From the NCBI GenBank assembly GCA_038827615.1, contig JAWBNK010000001.1, forward strand, positions 434,290 to 498,289: DNA of 64,000 nt, in the 5' to 3' direction. Positions 26,000 through 34,693 of this stretch are shown here, piece by piece. The position numbers and the translations under genes are program-made. The notes under the pieces were generated by a model. It worked only from the letters and a program-made list of their open reading frames with translations. It had not been told where the DNA came from and did no database searches. The stretch's first letter is position 1; every line of letters starts with the position of its first letter. The stretch comes from Thermosphaera sp. (GTDB lineage: Archaea; Thermoproteota; Thermoprotei_A; Sulfolobales; Desulfurococcaceae).

Positions 26000-26060
26000 G
26001 CGATTACCTCGGAGAGGATTAAGCAACTCCGCGGGTTAGGAGTCCGTGCAGTAATTTCGC
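26000..26060. other. Possible structured RNA or cruciform in the asnS-rimI gap
   Basis: The 228-base gap 25892-26119 holds no convincing ORF. Within it GCG-ATTAC (26000-26007) pairs with GTAAT-TT-CGC (26051-26060), an eight-pair helix with a two-base bulge. It encloses two local hairpins: CCTC-GGA-GAGG (26007-26017) and ACTCC-N8-GGAGT (26026-26043). The three-way layout recalls a tRNA, but there is no T-loop motif, so it is not called a tRNA. Either strand could be the transcript. Confidence 0.35.
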
Positions 26061-26068
26061 GGAATAGT

Positions 26069-26098
26069 GATATGAAGCGATATGAACAGATATAGAAC
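26069..26098. repeat. Three tandem 10-bp repeats
   Basis: GATATGAAGC, GATATGAACA and GATATAGAAC follow one another without spacing, a period of 10 bp close to one DNA turn. They lie about 180 bases upstream of asnS and just beyond the 3' end of rimI. They could be stacked protein-binding sites or chance repetition. Confidence 0.5.
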
Positions 26099-26119
26099 CT
26101 AGAACAGTTAGACCAGGGT

Positions 26120-26680
26120 CTATGGCAGTGAGCGTGCCATGATATATGCATCTTCTCCATCTAAATAGTATTGCTTTTCAACTCGAATCTTAACGTATCC
26201 TATCTTCTCATATAACCTTATGGCTGGCATGTTGCTTACTCTTACCTCTAAATAGGTCTCAGAGCACCCGTAGTTCTCATAAAGGCTTTTTAACGCGTAA
26301 GCCATTAGCCCAAGACCTAGGGCTCTTCCACGGTGTTCTTCAAGCACTGCGATGCTGACAATATGGCCACTCTTAACTAAGAGGGTTTTGAAAAATCCTG
26401 GCTTGTACTCCACACGGCTCATAATGTACCCAACTATCTCGCCTGAGGGGGATTCAGCAACGAAGAATGATTTGTCATATGACTTAAGCAGTTCTTCGAA
26501 AAAAGCCTTAGGGTAGTTTTCCGGTAAGGATTCGCGATTTATGCGTATGACAGAGTCTATATCATCCATCTTAGCTAGCCTGATTACATATCCGGGTGAC
26601 CTAGTTGACAGGGCGTGCAAGGCTTCCTCATAGATCTTGGATATATGAGGCGAAGGTGGTTTTTCCTTTTTGAAAAGCAT
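26120..26680 (-). CDS. rimI: Ribosomal-protein-alanine / N-terminal acetyltransferase (RimI/Ard1-like)
   Basis: GNAT-fold acetyltransferase that acetylates protein N-termini using acetyl-CoA. In Thermoproteota the single Ard1-like enzyme acts on many proteins. Motif A is HRGRALGLGLMAYALKSLYE (the acetyl-CoA pyrophosphate loop), preceded by SIAVLEEHR. The LEVRVSNMPAIRLYEKIGY segment is typical RimI. About 35 residues precede the domain, as in related Ard1 proteins. ATG at 26680 has GGTGATAT directly before it. It is transcribed divergently from coaBC. Confidence 0.88.
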   Translation of the reverse strand: MLFKKEKPPSPHISKIYEEALHALSTRSPGYVIRLAKMDDIDSVIRINRESLPENYPKAFFEELLKSYDKSFFVAESPSGEIVGYIMSRVEYKPGFFKTLLVKSGHIVSIAVLEEHRGRALGLGLMAYALKSLYENYGCSETYLEVRVSNMPAIRLYEKIGYVKIRVEKQYYLDGEDAYIMARSLP

Positions 26681-26751
26681 TATATCACCGCGCGCAACTA
26701 CGATATTATAATTAGATCTTTTAATAAAATATTATCGTATGGGAGTTAACC

Positions 26752-27972
26752 ATGCTTAAAGAGGAGATTGGTAAGAAAGAATATGGTGCATTAATTGGAA
26801 AGCACATAGCTTTAGGAGTTACAGGTTCAGTAGCTGCTTACAAGTCTGTTGACTTGGCGAGAAGGCTTATAAGGATGGGAGCTGAAATCAAACCCATCCT
26901 AACCAGGTTCGCCACGAGGCTTATAGGGCCTGATTTACTATGGTGGGCAACTGGATCTAAACCACTGTTTGAAATGACTGGCGAGACGGAGCACATAGAT
27001 GTGGCGAAATGGTCTGATGCATTAGTGATTGCCCCGGCGACACTGAACACTATGAGTAAGATTGCACACGGAATACTTGACGAGTTGCTCTCTCTGACTG
27101 CAACCACCATGATGGGGGATGGTAAGAAAGTATTGTTCGTTCCGACAATGAATTTAAGATTGTTCAACTCTCCCCAATACGATAAGGCGAGAAAGTTGTT
27201 GGAAGAATATGGGGCGATCATTTTGCCACCGTTTATCGAGGAAGACAAGGCTAAGTTTCCCCCGATGGATGACCTTGCACACTGTATTGATGCCGTAGTG
27301 AACAGAGGCCTGGATTTGAAAGGAAAGCGAGTGCTCGTTACCGCTGGACCAACTAGGGAGTATATTGACCCTGTTCGCGTAATAACTAATTCAAGCAGCG
27401 GTCTCATGGGGATTCTAATAGCTCGCGAAGCGACTTGTAGAGGGGCGGAAGTGGATTTAATTCTCGGACCCACGCACTTATCACCTCCTTACATGGCTCA
27501 CACCATTAGGGTTGAAACGACTATTGAAATGGCAAATGCCGTTGAGAAACTGACAACAGATAAAAGGTATGATGCAGGAATCTTTGCAGCTGCTCCTGCA
27601 GATTTTACTCCGAAGACTGCATTCGATATAAAAATCTCAACCAGAAGTACAAGCACTCTACTACTAGAACTTGCTCCTACGAGAAAGGTCTTGAAGTCAA
27701 TTATACATAGGCCCGGCAAGATGATAGGTTACGCTGCCGAGACCGCTTCCAGCCAAGCTGAACTAGTGGACAAGGGAAGGGTTAAGCTGGATGATTACAA
27801 GCTCGACTTGGTAGTAGCCAATAACATATTATCCGAGAAGGCGGGGTTCTCAAAGCCCCTCTTAGATGTTTGCTACGTATGGGGTAATGGTTTTAGATGT
27901 GTAGGCGAAACTTTTAAGGAACTCGTGGCAAGGTTTGTCATAGACTATATCAGCGAGGGAAACTATTCTTGA
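26752..27972 (+). CDS. coaBC: Bifunctional phosphopantothenoylcysteine decarboxylase / phosphopantothenate-cysteine ligase
   Basis: Makes 4'-phosphopantetheine from phosphopantothenate and cysteine. The N-terminal FMN-dependent CoaC half begins LGVTGSVAAYKSVDLA and contains APATLNTMSKIAHG and PTMNLRLF, a variant of PxMNxxMW. The C-terminal CoaB half begins GKRVLVTAGPTREYIDPVR and has NSSSG. The cysteine-bearing clamp of bacterial CoaC is not recognisable; the region reads PPFIEEDKAKFPP instead. At 406 residues it is of family length. TTTTAATAA at about 26720-26728 is a likely TATA box. The 3' end overlaps the convergent P-loop gene by 10 bases. Confidence 0.93.
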   Translation: MLKEEIGKKEYGALIGKHIALGVTGSVAAYKSVDLARRLIRMGAEIKPILTRFATRLIGPDLLWWATGSKPLFEMTGETEHIDVAKWSDALVIAPATLNTMSKIAHGILDELLSLTATTMMGDGKKVLFVPTMNLRLFNSPQYDKARKLLEEYGAIILPPFIEEDKAKFPPMDDLAHCIDAVVNRGLDLKGKRVLVTAGPTREYIDPVRVITNSSSGLMGILIAREATCRGAEVDLILGPTHLSPPYMAHTIRVETTIEMANAVEKLTTDKRYDAGIFAAAPADFTPKTAFDIKISTRSTSTLLLELAPTRKVLKSIIHRPGKMIGYAAETASSQAELVDKGRVKLDDYKLDLVVANNILSEKAGFSKPLLDVCYVWGNGFRCVGETFKELVARFVIDYISEGNYS

Positions 27973-28883
27973 AATAAAGTGTTTTTTACTATCTCAGGTA
28001 TTGATCCGAAAACCTCGTGGACCCTGTCAGCATAGCTTTCTTCTATTATATGGAAGAAATCATCGAGTTTTCTCTCTGCATCATTGATTAGTAGATCTCT
28101 CAGGGGGCGGGGGTCGTAATAATCAACTCCATTTAATAGTGAAGTAGAAAAGTACCACAAAGTTTTCCTAACCTTCCTCCCTCTAATTGGGGAGGTGCTG
28201 AAGCCCTTACACGTAAATCCCGAGTGTATTACGAAAATCCTATCGATACTCAGATCTAGTGGCATATTGGGGTATCTAGTTGCTAAGTCTATATACTCGT
28301 ATCCGTGCTTAGTCGAGCCATCGGGAACCATTTTTATATCGTAAAGCTCTTTTATCCTTGGGTCGTAAACCAACACTGTTGTTCCGCTGACAACTTTGAG
28401 GGGACGAGAAATTCTTATTAAAGTATTCTCTGTTGATAGTACTCTTGCTCCGAGATAGTACGCTAGGGCACTTACAGAGCTTTTACCCGAATGAGGGTAT
28501 CCTAGGAATAATATGACTTTTCCATTACTTTCCACAGCGACCGAGTCAGTTATCAAAATACTGTCATGTTTAATGGATGCGTAAGCGAACACCTGAAGCA
28601 GGAAGAATACGGGGGATTCGTTGACATATGGAGCGGGATAATCACCCTCCACAATAAATATTGATGGAAGTCCTATTGAGGATAAGTTTTTCGTTAATAA
28701 GGTAAAGCCGGTTGGCTTATACAACCAGTATATAATTACATCAGATTGACATTCGTTTATCACATGAAACTTTGGCAGATATCTCCTGCTGAAAGAATCT
28801 TCAAGGGCTTTGATGAACTTATCTGGATACTGAGTAAATATCTGGATTTCTGCATCTCCCGTTTTAAGACAGAGGGGTTTCAT
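27963..28883 (-). CDS. HPr-kinase-like P-loop protein, unknown substrate
   Basis: A 306-residue protein with a P-loop FLGYPHSGKSS near residue 140, followed by SALAYYLGARVLSTENTLIRI, the layout of HPr kinase/phosphorylase catalytic domains. The 120-residue N-terminal half shows no known motif. No HPr or PTS gene is present, so the target is unknown; a small-molecule kinase or a protein kinase are both possible. ATG at 28883 has GAGGAGGG six bases before it. It lies 10 bases downstream of the phosphopantoate-beta-alanine ligase gene, which suggests shared transcription with CoA biosynthesis. Confidence 0.6.
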   Translation of the reverse strand: MKPLCLKTGDAEIQIFTQYPDKFIKALEDSFSRRYLPKFHVINECQSDVIIYWLYKPTGFTLLTKNLSSIGLPSIFIVEGDYPAPYVNESPVFFLLQVFAYASIKHDSILITDSVAVESNGKVILFLGYPHSGKSSVSALAYYLGARVLSTENTLIRISRPLKVVSGTTVLVYDPRIKELYDIKMVPDGSTKHGYEYIDLATRYPNMPLDLSIDRIFVIHSGFTCKGFSTSPIRGRKVRKTLWYFSTSLLNGVDYYDPRPLRDLLINDAERKLDDFFHIIEESYADRVHEVFGSIPEIVKNTLFQE

Positions 28884-28893
28884 TTGGCCCTCC

Positions 28894-29670
28894 TCAGAAC
28901 TTTATTTGTAAACCTTTTGAAGCGAGCTCAGAGAGTCTTGATGTGATGAATTTTAATGCTTCTCGCAGAACTTCGTCATTATTGTATGTCTCGATCACGG
29001 TTTTTAGAAATTCTTCATCCCTATTCTTGAATTCTATCACCTTCCTAGTTATTTGTGGAACAGCCCTGACCACGTTGTCAACTATCGTTATATCGGCAGT
29101 CCTCGCAGTTCTCGATAGAGGGTTTAAATCTATAGTTATAACTTTCTTCCCGATTCTTTTGAGAGCTTCTGTACGATCCCCGTCCTCTAATGGAACTAGT
29201 ACGACGTCAGCTATCAAGATACCCCGGGGGCTCACTCTCCTCCTTTCACTGAAGAGTTCAGGTATTACTGCAGAGGCATCATCTCCCACTCCAAGGACTT
29301 CCCTGGCTCCGTTAGCCTCCAGAAGCCTCTTAATGGCTTCTTCCCTCTCCCTCGATCTATAAAATAGATTTACTTCGATGCGGGCACCAGAGACCTCTGC
29401 TAGCTTGACTATTTGATCAGGTACTAGGGCTGCTACATTTCCGTTAACAGATATGACAGGGTATTTTGCGAGCAATAATGCGGCGGCAGCGGCTTCAATA
29501 GCTTTGAGCGCGAAGGACTGGGTCTTTTCTCCTATTAAATAGTCGAAGCATTCACCTCTTCCATGAGCAATTAACCCCTCAGGAGCAACTACTCCGTTTC
29601 TGAAGCCTTCAACAAGCTTTTCTCTCACTAACAAGCTTTCTCGTCTAGGGTGATTAGGCGGTATGTTCAA
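28894..29670 (-). CDS. 4-phosphopantoate--beta-alanine ligase
   Basis: Archaeal phosphopantothenate synthetase (DUF137), which condenses 4-phosphopantoate with beta-alanine using ATP. Recognised by [18 protein letters not shown] at the N-terminus, [19 protein letters not shown], and [11 protein letters not shown]. The frame is open to 29736. TTG at 29670 is preferred because the protein then starts with the family's NIPPNHPR and GGTG lies seven bases upstream, overlapping the pantoate kinase gene by 17 bases. ATG at 29703 has no ribosome site. It works directly after the kinase encoded upstream. Confidence 0.93.
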   Translation of the reverse strand: MNIPPNHPRRESLLVREKLVEGFRNGVVAPEGLIAHGRGECFDYLIGEKTQSFALKAIEAAAAALLLAKYPVISVNGNVAALVPDQIVKLAEVSGARIEVNLFYRSREREEAIKRLLEANGAREVLGVGDDASAVIPELFSERRRVSPRGILIADVVLVPLEDGDRTEALKRIGKKVITIDLNPLSRTARTADITIVDNVVRAVPQITRKVIEFKNRDEEFLKTVIETYNNDEVLREALKFITSRLSELASKGLQIKF

Positions 29671-30502
29671 TGTCGACACCCTGCTTTGAAATCTCGCACT
29701 CATATACTGATAATTTCTTATTAGATAAAATATCAACTATTTCGCTCACACTATCTTTTTCCACCCATATAATTAATGCTGATTTTTTAAGGTAGAATCC
29801 AACAACACCAGAATGATTGTATAGCTCGCTTGGTACTGCAGAGTAATCAAAAATTCTCATAGTGAATTCTCTAGCCGCGTGAAAAAACTCCACCAAATCC
29901 TCAGTATTCTCCACCCTCCTAAGTAGGAGCAACCCTCTCTGGTAGTGTTCTAACGGAGTTCTCTTAAGCATGTCGACAGTTGACTCTGTCCGTGGTAAGC
30001 TCGCCACCACAAGTTTAACAGGGTGTCTCAACGGGATTCTTAAAGCTGAACCAATTCCAGGGGGTCCGGGTGCCGTGCGGATTACGAAGCCGCCGTAATA
30101 TTGTGAAATAACATCCCCTAAGCCTGTTCCATGTATTACTTCTAGTTCGTGGGCCTTTTGAAACGCCCTAATAGATGGCTTCCCTGATTGAAAAGCGTTT
30201 GCGAGTGACTGAGAGATCAAAAGTGATGAAGATGTTGCGAACCCTGTGCCAAGGATGAACGGAGTTTCTACTCTTACTCCGGCCTTAGTTTGAAAGTAAT
30301 TGCATATAACTTCAGCCTGCTCTTTCATCACTTCTTGACCGTTTAGGAGAATTGTGCATTCATCTTCAACTACTAGTGCCCTGCTTGTAATGGATATGTT
30401 TAGCCCGGCCCCTATGCTGCCGCTTTTTAACGGGTGTTGAGCCCTCACCGGGATCCATAAACCCGAAATATGATGCGGGATCTTTATGATCAAAAATCTC
30501 AC
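29654..30502 (-). CDS. Pantoate kinase (GHMP family)
   Basis: Phosphorylates pantoate with ATP in the archaeal CoA route. Recognised by the N-terminal [12 protein letters not shown] and [10 protein letters not shown], the GHMP ATP loop [18 protein letters not shown], and [20 protein letters not shown]. About 282 residues is normal. The frame is open to 30577, but GTG at 30502 overlaps the apgM stop as GTGA and matches family N-termini; TTG at 30493 is the alternative. It is translated in series with apgM and the ligase gene. Confidence 0.92.
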   Translation of the reverse strand: MRFLIIKIPHHISGLWIPVRAQHPLKSGSIGAGLNISITSRALVVEDECTILLNGQEVMKEQAEVICNYFQTKAGVRVETPFILGTGFATSSSLLISQSLANAFQSGKPSIRAFQKAHELEVIHGTGLGDVISQYYGGFVIRTAPGPPGIGSALRIPLRHPVKLVVASLPRTESTVDMLKRTPLEHYQRGLLLLRRVENTEDLVEFFHAAREFTMRIFDYSAVPSELYNHSGVVGFYLKKSALIIWVEKDSVSEIVDILSNKKLSVYECEISKQGVDIEHTA

Positions 30503-31776
30503 TCCTTTAGTTGCTCTACCACCATTGGTAAGAGCATCCATCCATGATCCAAGACTCCAATGCTTCCTTTTGCGCACTCCTTCTCAGTAAACTTGGTTAC
30601 GCCATCTGGCTCTATTCCCGGAGCATAAAACGCGACAGGAACCGGGTCATCTGTGTGAGATCGAACCAGTGGTGGCGTCGCGTGGTCAGCTGTCACTATG
30701 AGTGCTACTTGTCCAAACACTTTGTCCAACAATGGGCGAACATAAAACTTGTCTATCTCCTCCACTTTATTCTTTTTCAACTCTAAATCCCCGTCATGAC
30801 CCGGCTCATCAGGACCCTTCAAATGCACATATACTATGTCTGAGATTCTTAATGCTTCAAGGGTTTTCTCCACTCTTATCCTGTAATCGCGCTCAGGATC
30901 TCCCGTTGGAGGATCCATAATCAGAGTTTCTGCTCCGAAGGCTCTTCCAATACCTATTTCAACCGGCATTTCAGCGAGGACAGTGAACTTACTTTGATAT
31001 TTAATGCCTAATGGAGTGGCTCTGGGGAAGCGTCCTCCAGCATCCCTGATGAGTAAAACATTAGCGGGCGGAAGACCACGTTGCACCCTAGCCTTGTTCA
31101 CTGGGTGTCTATCCAGTATCTCTATTGTTTTCTTGACGAACATGTTTGCCAGTTCAGCTGTTATCTTAGCTTCTTCCGAATTGTCTAATGGAGTGATTTC
31201 CCTCAAATAGGGCTTAAAAGATTGGACGGCAACGCTCACTAATCCATGTCTAGAGTATGCTGGGTCATTGTTTTCAACCATAGGCGAGAGCTTGTGCTTC
31301 TTGCTCCCTATAATCACTACTGCTCTGTGACCGATGGTTGCAACAACCCTGGCATATCCTTCATATTTTTCCAAAGACATATTGTCTAGATCCTTCGCAA
31401 GAAGCCGTGCCTCCTCGCTTGAAAGACTTCTTCCAACTCTTCTATCCATGATTTTTAAAGTTGAGGGATTTATTGTGGCGAAATTGGCTCGAAATGCTAT
31501 CTCATATCCCTCCTTAATACTTAACCCCGCTCCTAGGGCTTCCAAAGGCCCTCTACCGGTGTAAACCTCGTGAGGGTCGTAGCCGAGGAGTGATATAACG
31601 GCTTCATCGCTCTCAGGGGCAATCCCCTTTCCAACCGTGTACATGAGACCGCATTTAGAATTCCTAGCAATTAAGTCCAATCCCGGTTTTTCAGCTATCT
31701 CTAAAGTCGTAGTAGGGTCAGATACTCGATCCCCAACACCGTCAAGTACGAGATATATCAGTTTATGCTTGAGCAT
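30499..31776 (-). CDS. apgM: Cofactor-independent phosphoglycerate mutase, archaeal type
   Basis: Interconverts 3- and 2-phosphoglycerate in glycolysis and gluconeogenesis; alkaline-phosphatase superfamily, Mn-dependent. Recognised by YLVLDGVGDR, APESDEAVISLLGYDP with the nucleophile serine (PESD), and VTADHATPPLVRSHTDDPVP carrying metal-binding Asp and His. About 425 residues is typical of the archaeal form. ATG at 31776 is chosen: GGTGGT lies eight bases upstream and the protein then starts MLKHKLIYLVLDG. It is first in an operon with the two CoA genes. Confidence 0.95.
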   Translation of the reverse strand: MLKHKLIYLVLDGVGDRVSDPTTTLEIAEKPGLDLIARNSKCGLMYTVGKGIAPESDEAVISLLGYDPHEVYTGRGPLEALGAGLSIKEGYEIAFRANFATINPSTLKIMDRRVGRSLSSEEARLLAKDLDNMSLEKYEGYARVVATIGHRAVVIIGSKKHKLSPMVENNDPAYSRHGLVSVAVQSFKPYLREITPLDNSEEAKITAELANMFVKKTIEILDRHPVNKARVQRGLPPANVLLIRDAGGRFPRATPLGIKYQSKFTVLAEMPVEIGIGRAFGAETLIMDPPTGDPERDYRIRVEKTLEALRISDIVYVHLKGPDEPGHDGDLELKKNKVEEIDKFYVRPLLDKVFGQVALIVTADHATPPLVRSHTDDPVPVAFYAPGIEPDGVTKFTEKECAKGSIGVLDHGWMLLPMVVEQLKE

Positions 31777-31879
31777 CTTTAATACCACCCAGGGTATCAT
31801 ATGAGACTCCATGGTTAAAATATGTGTCCTTTGTTAACTATATTAAGATGAACGGAAATTATTTGAATGCGTGTTGAAA

Positions 31880-32617
31880 ATGCCTCAGAGTGCCGTGTTA
31901 GCGACTAATTTGACGAAAATATATGGTAAGAAAACCGTGGGAGTTAAATCGTTGAGCCTAGAGATCAAGGATGGAGAAATATATGGCCTAATAGGTCCTA
32001 ATGGAAGCGGTAAAACGACTACTCTACGGATAATAGCTACACTACTAAAACCTTCGGATGGCGAGGTTTTTGTTTACGGGGTGAGCGTGAATAAAAACCC
32101 ACTAGAAGCAAGAAAACTCTTAAACTATCTTCCCGAGGAGGCTGGAGCTTATAGGGATTTAACAGGGCTCGATTTCATTAGATTCATGCTCTCAGTCCGT
32201 TTCTCGGGTCGGAGACTCGAGGAAGCCGTGAGTGAAGCTATCGATATAGCCGACTTGGGGAATGACTTGAAAAAACCTATTCGAGGCTACAGTAAAGGTA
32301 TGAAGAGGATGGTTGCATTAAGCACCGTGCTAGCCTCTCGCCCTAAGCTTTTAATCCTTGATGAGCCTACGAGCGGCTTGGATGTTGAAAGGAGCATCTA
32401 TGTTAGAAATATGATCAAGAGGTATAATAAAGAATATGGTATAACCGTTTTGATAAGTAGCCACAACATGCTGGAGGTGGAATACTTGTGTAATAAGGTT
32501 GGGATCTTGTACAAGGGAGTGCTTCTGGCCGAGGGTAGTGTAAGCGACCTCAAGGCTAAGACTGGGGCTCAAAACCTAGAGGAAGTGTTTCTAAAGATTA
32601 AGGGGAGAGGCGCATGA
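31880..32617 (+). CDS. ABC transporter ATP-binding protein
   Basis: ATPase subunit of an ABC-2 type exporter. Walker A GPNGSGKTT, Q-loop region LNYLPEEAG, signature YSKGMKRM, Walker B LLILDEPTSGLD and the switch histidine SSHNM are all present, so it should be active. ATG at 31880 is taken; GTG at 31871 and TTG at 31874 are in frame. It overlaps the permease gene by four bases. The cargo is unknown; ions, drugs or surface material are possible. It resembles the second ATPase gene at 37224. Confidence 0.92.
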   Translation: MPQSAVLATNLTKIYGKKTVGVKSLSLEIKDGEIYGLIGPNGSGKTTTLRIIATLLKPSDGEVFVYGVSVNKNPLEARKLLNYLPEEAGAYRDLTGLDFIRFMLSVRFSGRRLEEAVSEAIDIADLGNDLKKPIRGYSKGMKRMVALSTVLASRPKLLILDEPTSGLDVERSIYVRNMIKRYNKEYGITVLISSHNMLEVEYLCNKVGILYKGVLLAEGSVSDLKAKTGAQNLEEVFLKIKGRGA

Positions 32618-33882
32618 GTTTAAGACCATTAGTCATTAGAGAGGTAAAAGCATTCGTTAAAAATCCAGCATTTATCTTCAGTCTCATACTTATTTTTATC
32701 TTCTATGGTGTGTTGGGACAGCTCATATCTGCTGGTGTTCAAACCGCTGTTCAGGAAACAGTGAAAGTGCAAGTAGGCCTTGTTCAACTTGATGAAAGCG
32801 AGTTCGCTAAGAAAGTAGTGGAGATTGCTAATCACACAATGGGAGGAAGATTGCAATTAGTCCCCAGTGTGGAATATGGACTATCAAGATACGACTTAGT
32901 TGTCGTTTTACCATCAGACTTCACGGTGAGAGCTCTCAGCTTGAATGAATCACTTCATATTGAGACGTATGTAAAAGTAGATACGGTTTCACCCGTCGTT
33001 AGTGGAGCTAAAACCAATTTGGCTTACCAGGTTAGCGACTTTATCAGTAAGTCGGCAACGTATGTGATTGCATTAGAACGAAACATTGATCCCTCTCTTA
33101 TCAATAAGGCTGTCTCCGTTAATTCAACAGTTCAAGTTTATGGTAAAACCATGAGAATGGAGGAATATTCGGCTTTTTCAACAATAACAGGATTCCTACC
33201 ACTGGTTATTGCTGTAATAATAGGAGTTAATTCGATGTATGCCTCTCAGTTCACGGCTGTCGAGAAGGTAGAGAAAGCCTTTGAAATGTTGTTGGCCCAA
33301 CCGATCCCGAGGCGAAACGTGGTTTTCGCTAAAATAATCGGCTCCATAATAGCTTCTCTATTAATGGGTCTTGCATACTTCGCCGGAATATTACTTCTAC
33401 TCTCGGGTTCGCTGAGCACTCCACAGGGCGTCGATCAAGGAGCAGTAAACCTCGCAGAATTCGTCTATACCAAGATCGGGGTCGATCCACTGATAATATC
33501 AATAGCTTCTATAGTGTTAGGATTGATTTACTCAGGTGCGATAGGAGTTACTCTCGGCTCGATAGTTTCTGATGAAAGGATTGCGGGGGCAATTACTACA
33601 CCTATAATGTTCGTCTTCATAGGAGTCGGCTATGCACTAATATTCATAGGATTACCAGTGAATCTGACCACAGGCATCATTGCAGGTATAACAATTGCCC
33701 CCCTTCCAGTGGTAGCAATTGTTTCCAGTATGCTAGGAGACTACACAACTCTTACGGTGTCCTTAATATCCGCTGTCATTTCAACAATTATCGTCATGAG
33801 CCTAGCCATATATATCTTCAATAGGGATATCGTGGTACTAGGTTTACGAATTGGAAAATTAAGGATGAAGGAAAAATCATAA
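32614..33882 (+). CDS. ABC-2 type transporter permease
   Basis: A 422-residue membrane partner of the ATPase just upstream. Layout is typical of ABC-2 permeases: a membrane segment at about 20-40, a large extracytoplasmic part to about 185, then five more membrane segments to about 410. The coupling-helix region reads EKVEKAFEMLLAQPIPRRN. Substrate unknown. The 3' end lies one base from the convergent panB gene, leaving no room for a separate terminator. Confidence 0.88.
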   Translation: MSLRPLVIREVKAFVKNPAFIFSLILIFIFYGVLGQLISAGVQTAVQETVKVQVGLVQLDESEFAKKVVEIANHTMGGRLQLVPSVEYGLSRYDLVVVLPSDFTVRALSLNESLHIETYVKVDTVSPVVSGAKTNLAYQVSDFISKSATYVIALERNIDPSLINKAVSVNSTVQVYGKTMRMEEYSAFSTITGFLPLVIAVIIGVNSMYASQFTAVEKVEKAFEMLLAQPIPRRNVVFAKIIGSIIASLLMGLAYFAGILLLLSGSLSTPQGVDQGAVNLAEFVYTKIGVDPLIISIASIVLGLIYSGAIGVTLGSIVSDERIAGAITTPIMFVFIGVGYALIFIGLPVNLTTGIIAGITIAPLPVVAIVSSMLGDYTTLTVSLISAVISTIIVMSLAIYIFNRDIVVLGLRIGKLRMKEKS

Positions 33883-33883
33883 C

Positions 33884-34693
33884 CTAAAGGTCTTTTTTCT
33901 CTATAAAGTAGTGCTCTGGGCCAGGAAACTTACCTGTTTTAACCTCTTCTACATAAGTTTTGACTGCAGATGAAATAGCTTCTCTCAATCTAGCATATTG
34001 TTTAGAGAATGGAGGGGGATTTTCAGTTAAGCCCAAAACGTCATGAAACACTAATACCTGTCCATCACACCATGGGCCACTTCCGATACAAATGGTAGGT
34101 ATGCTTAGTTCCTCGGTTATTTCCTTTGCGACGTCTGCAGAGGTAAATTCAATTACTATGGAAAACGCCCCTGTTTTTTCTAAGACCCTAGCATCTTCTA
34201 TTATTCTTTCTCTTTCTTTATCAGTAATTCCTCTTTTCCTGTAGCCTCCTATTAGCATAGATCTTTGAGGATTTAGACCTATATGTCCCATGACCGGGAT
34301 CCCCGCCCTTACCAAGGCTCTTACGGTCTCCTCGTACTCGAACCCTCCTTCAAGTTTAACAGCCTCTGCTCCAATCTTCATCAACAAGCCAGCGTTCCTA
34401 ACGGCATCTTCAATGCTAGTTTCGTAACTTAAAAAAGGCATGTCAGCTACAATGAGCGCGCGAGGCTGTGCTCTAACGACGCTAGACAGGTGGAGCACCA
34501 TCATCTCCATAGTTACAGGTATAGTTGATGAGAACCCATGTGAAACCATCCCAACACTATCTCCTACTAAAATCATGTCAACCCCTGCGGCATCAACCAG
34601 TTTCGCAGATAAATAGTCGTAAGCAGTAATCATTGCTATTTTTTCATGATTTTTCATTTTGAGAATCGTTTTAACAGTTACTTTATTCGCCAT
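33884..34693 (-). CDS. panB: Ketopantoate hydroxymethyltransferase
   Basis: Adds a hydroxymethyl group from methylene-tetrahydrofolate or its archaeal analogue to 2-oxoisovalerate, giving ketopantoate, the first step towards CoA. Recognised by AMITAYDYLSAKLVDAAGVD, ILVGDSVGMVSHG, KLEGG, PVMGHIGLNPQR, IVIEF and GSGPWCDGQVLVFHDVLGL. At 269 residues it is normal. ATG at 34693 has GGAGG three bases before it and lies inside the 3' end of panE (11-base overlap), so both are made from one message. Confidence 0.95.
   Translation of the reverse strand: MANKVTVKTILKMKNHEKIAMITAYDYLSAKLVDAAGVDMILVGDSVGMVSHGFSSTIPVTMEMMVLHLSSVVRAQPRALIVADMPFLSYETSIEDAVRNAGLLMKIGAEAVKLEGGFEYEETVRALVRAGIPVMGHIGLNPQRSMLIGGYRKRGITDKERERIIEDARVLEKTGAFSIVIEFTSADVAKEITEELSIPTICIGSGPWCDGQVLVFHDVLGLTENPPPFSKQYARLREAISSAVKTYVEEVKTGKFPGPEHYFIEKKDL

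Noticed and set aside
26000-26060. A full tRNA gene in the asnS-rimI gap
   Set aside because: There is no T-loop sequence, no D-loop pattern and the closing helix is bulged, so only a possible structured element is reported.
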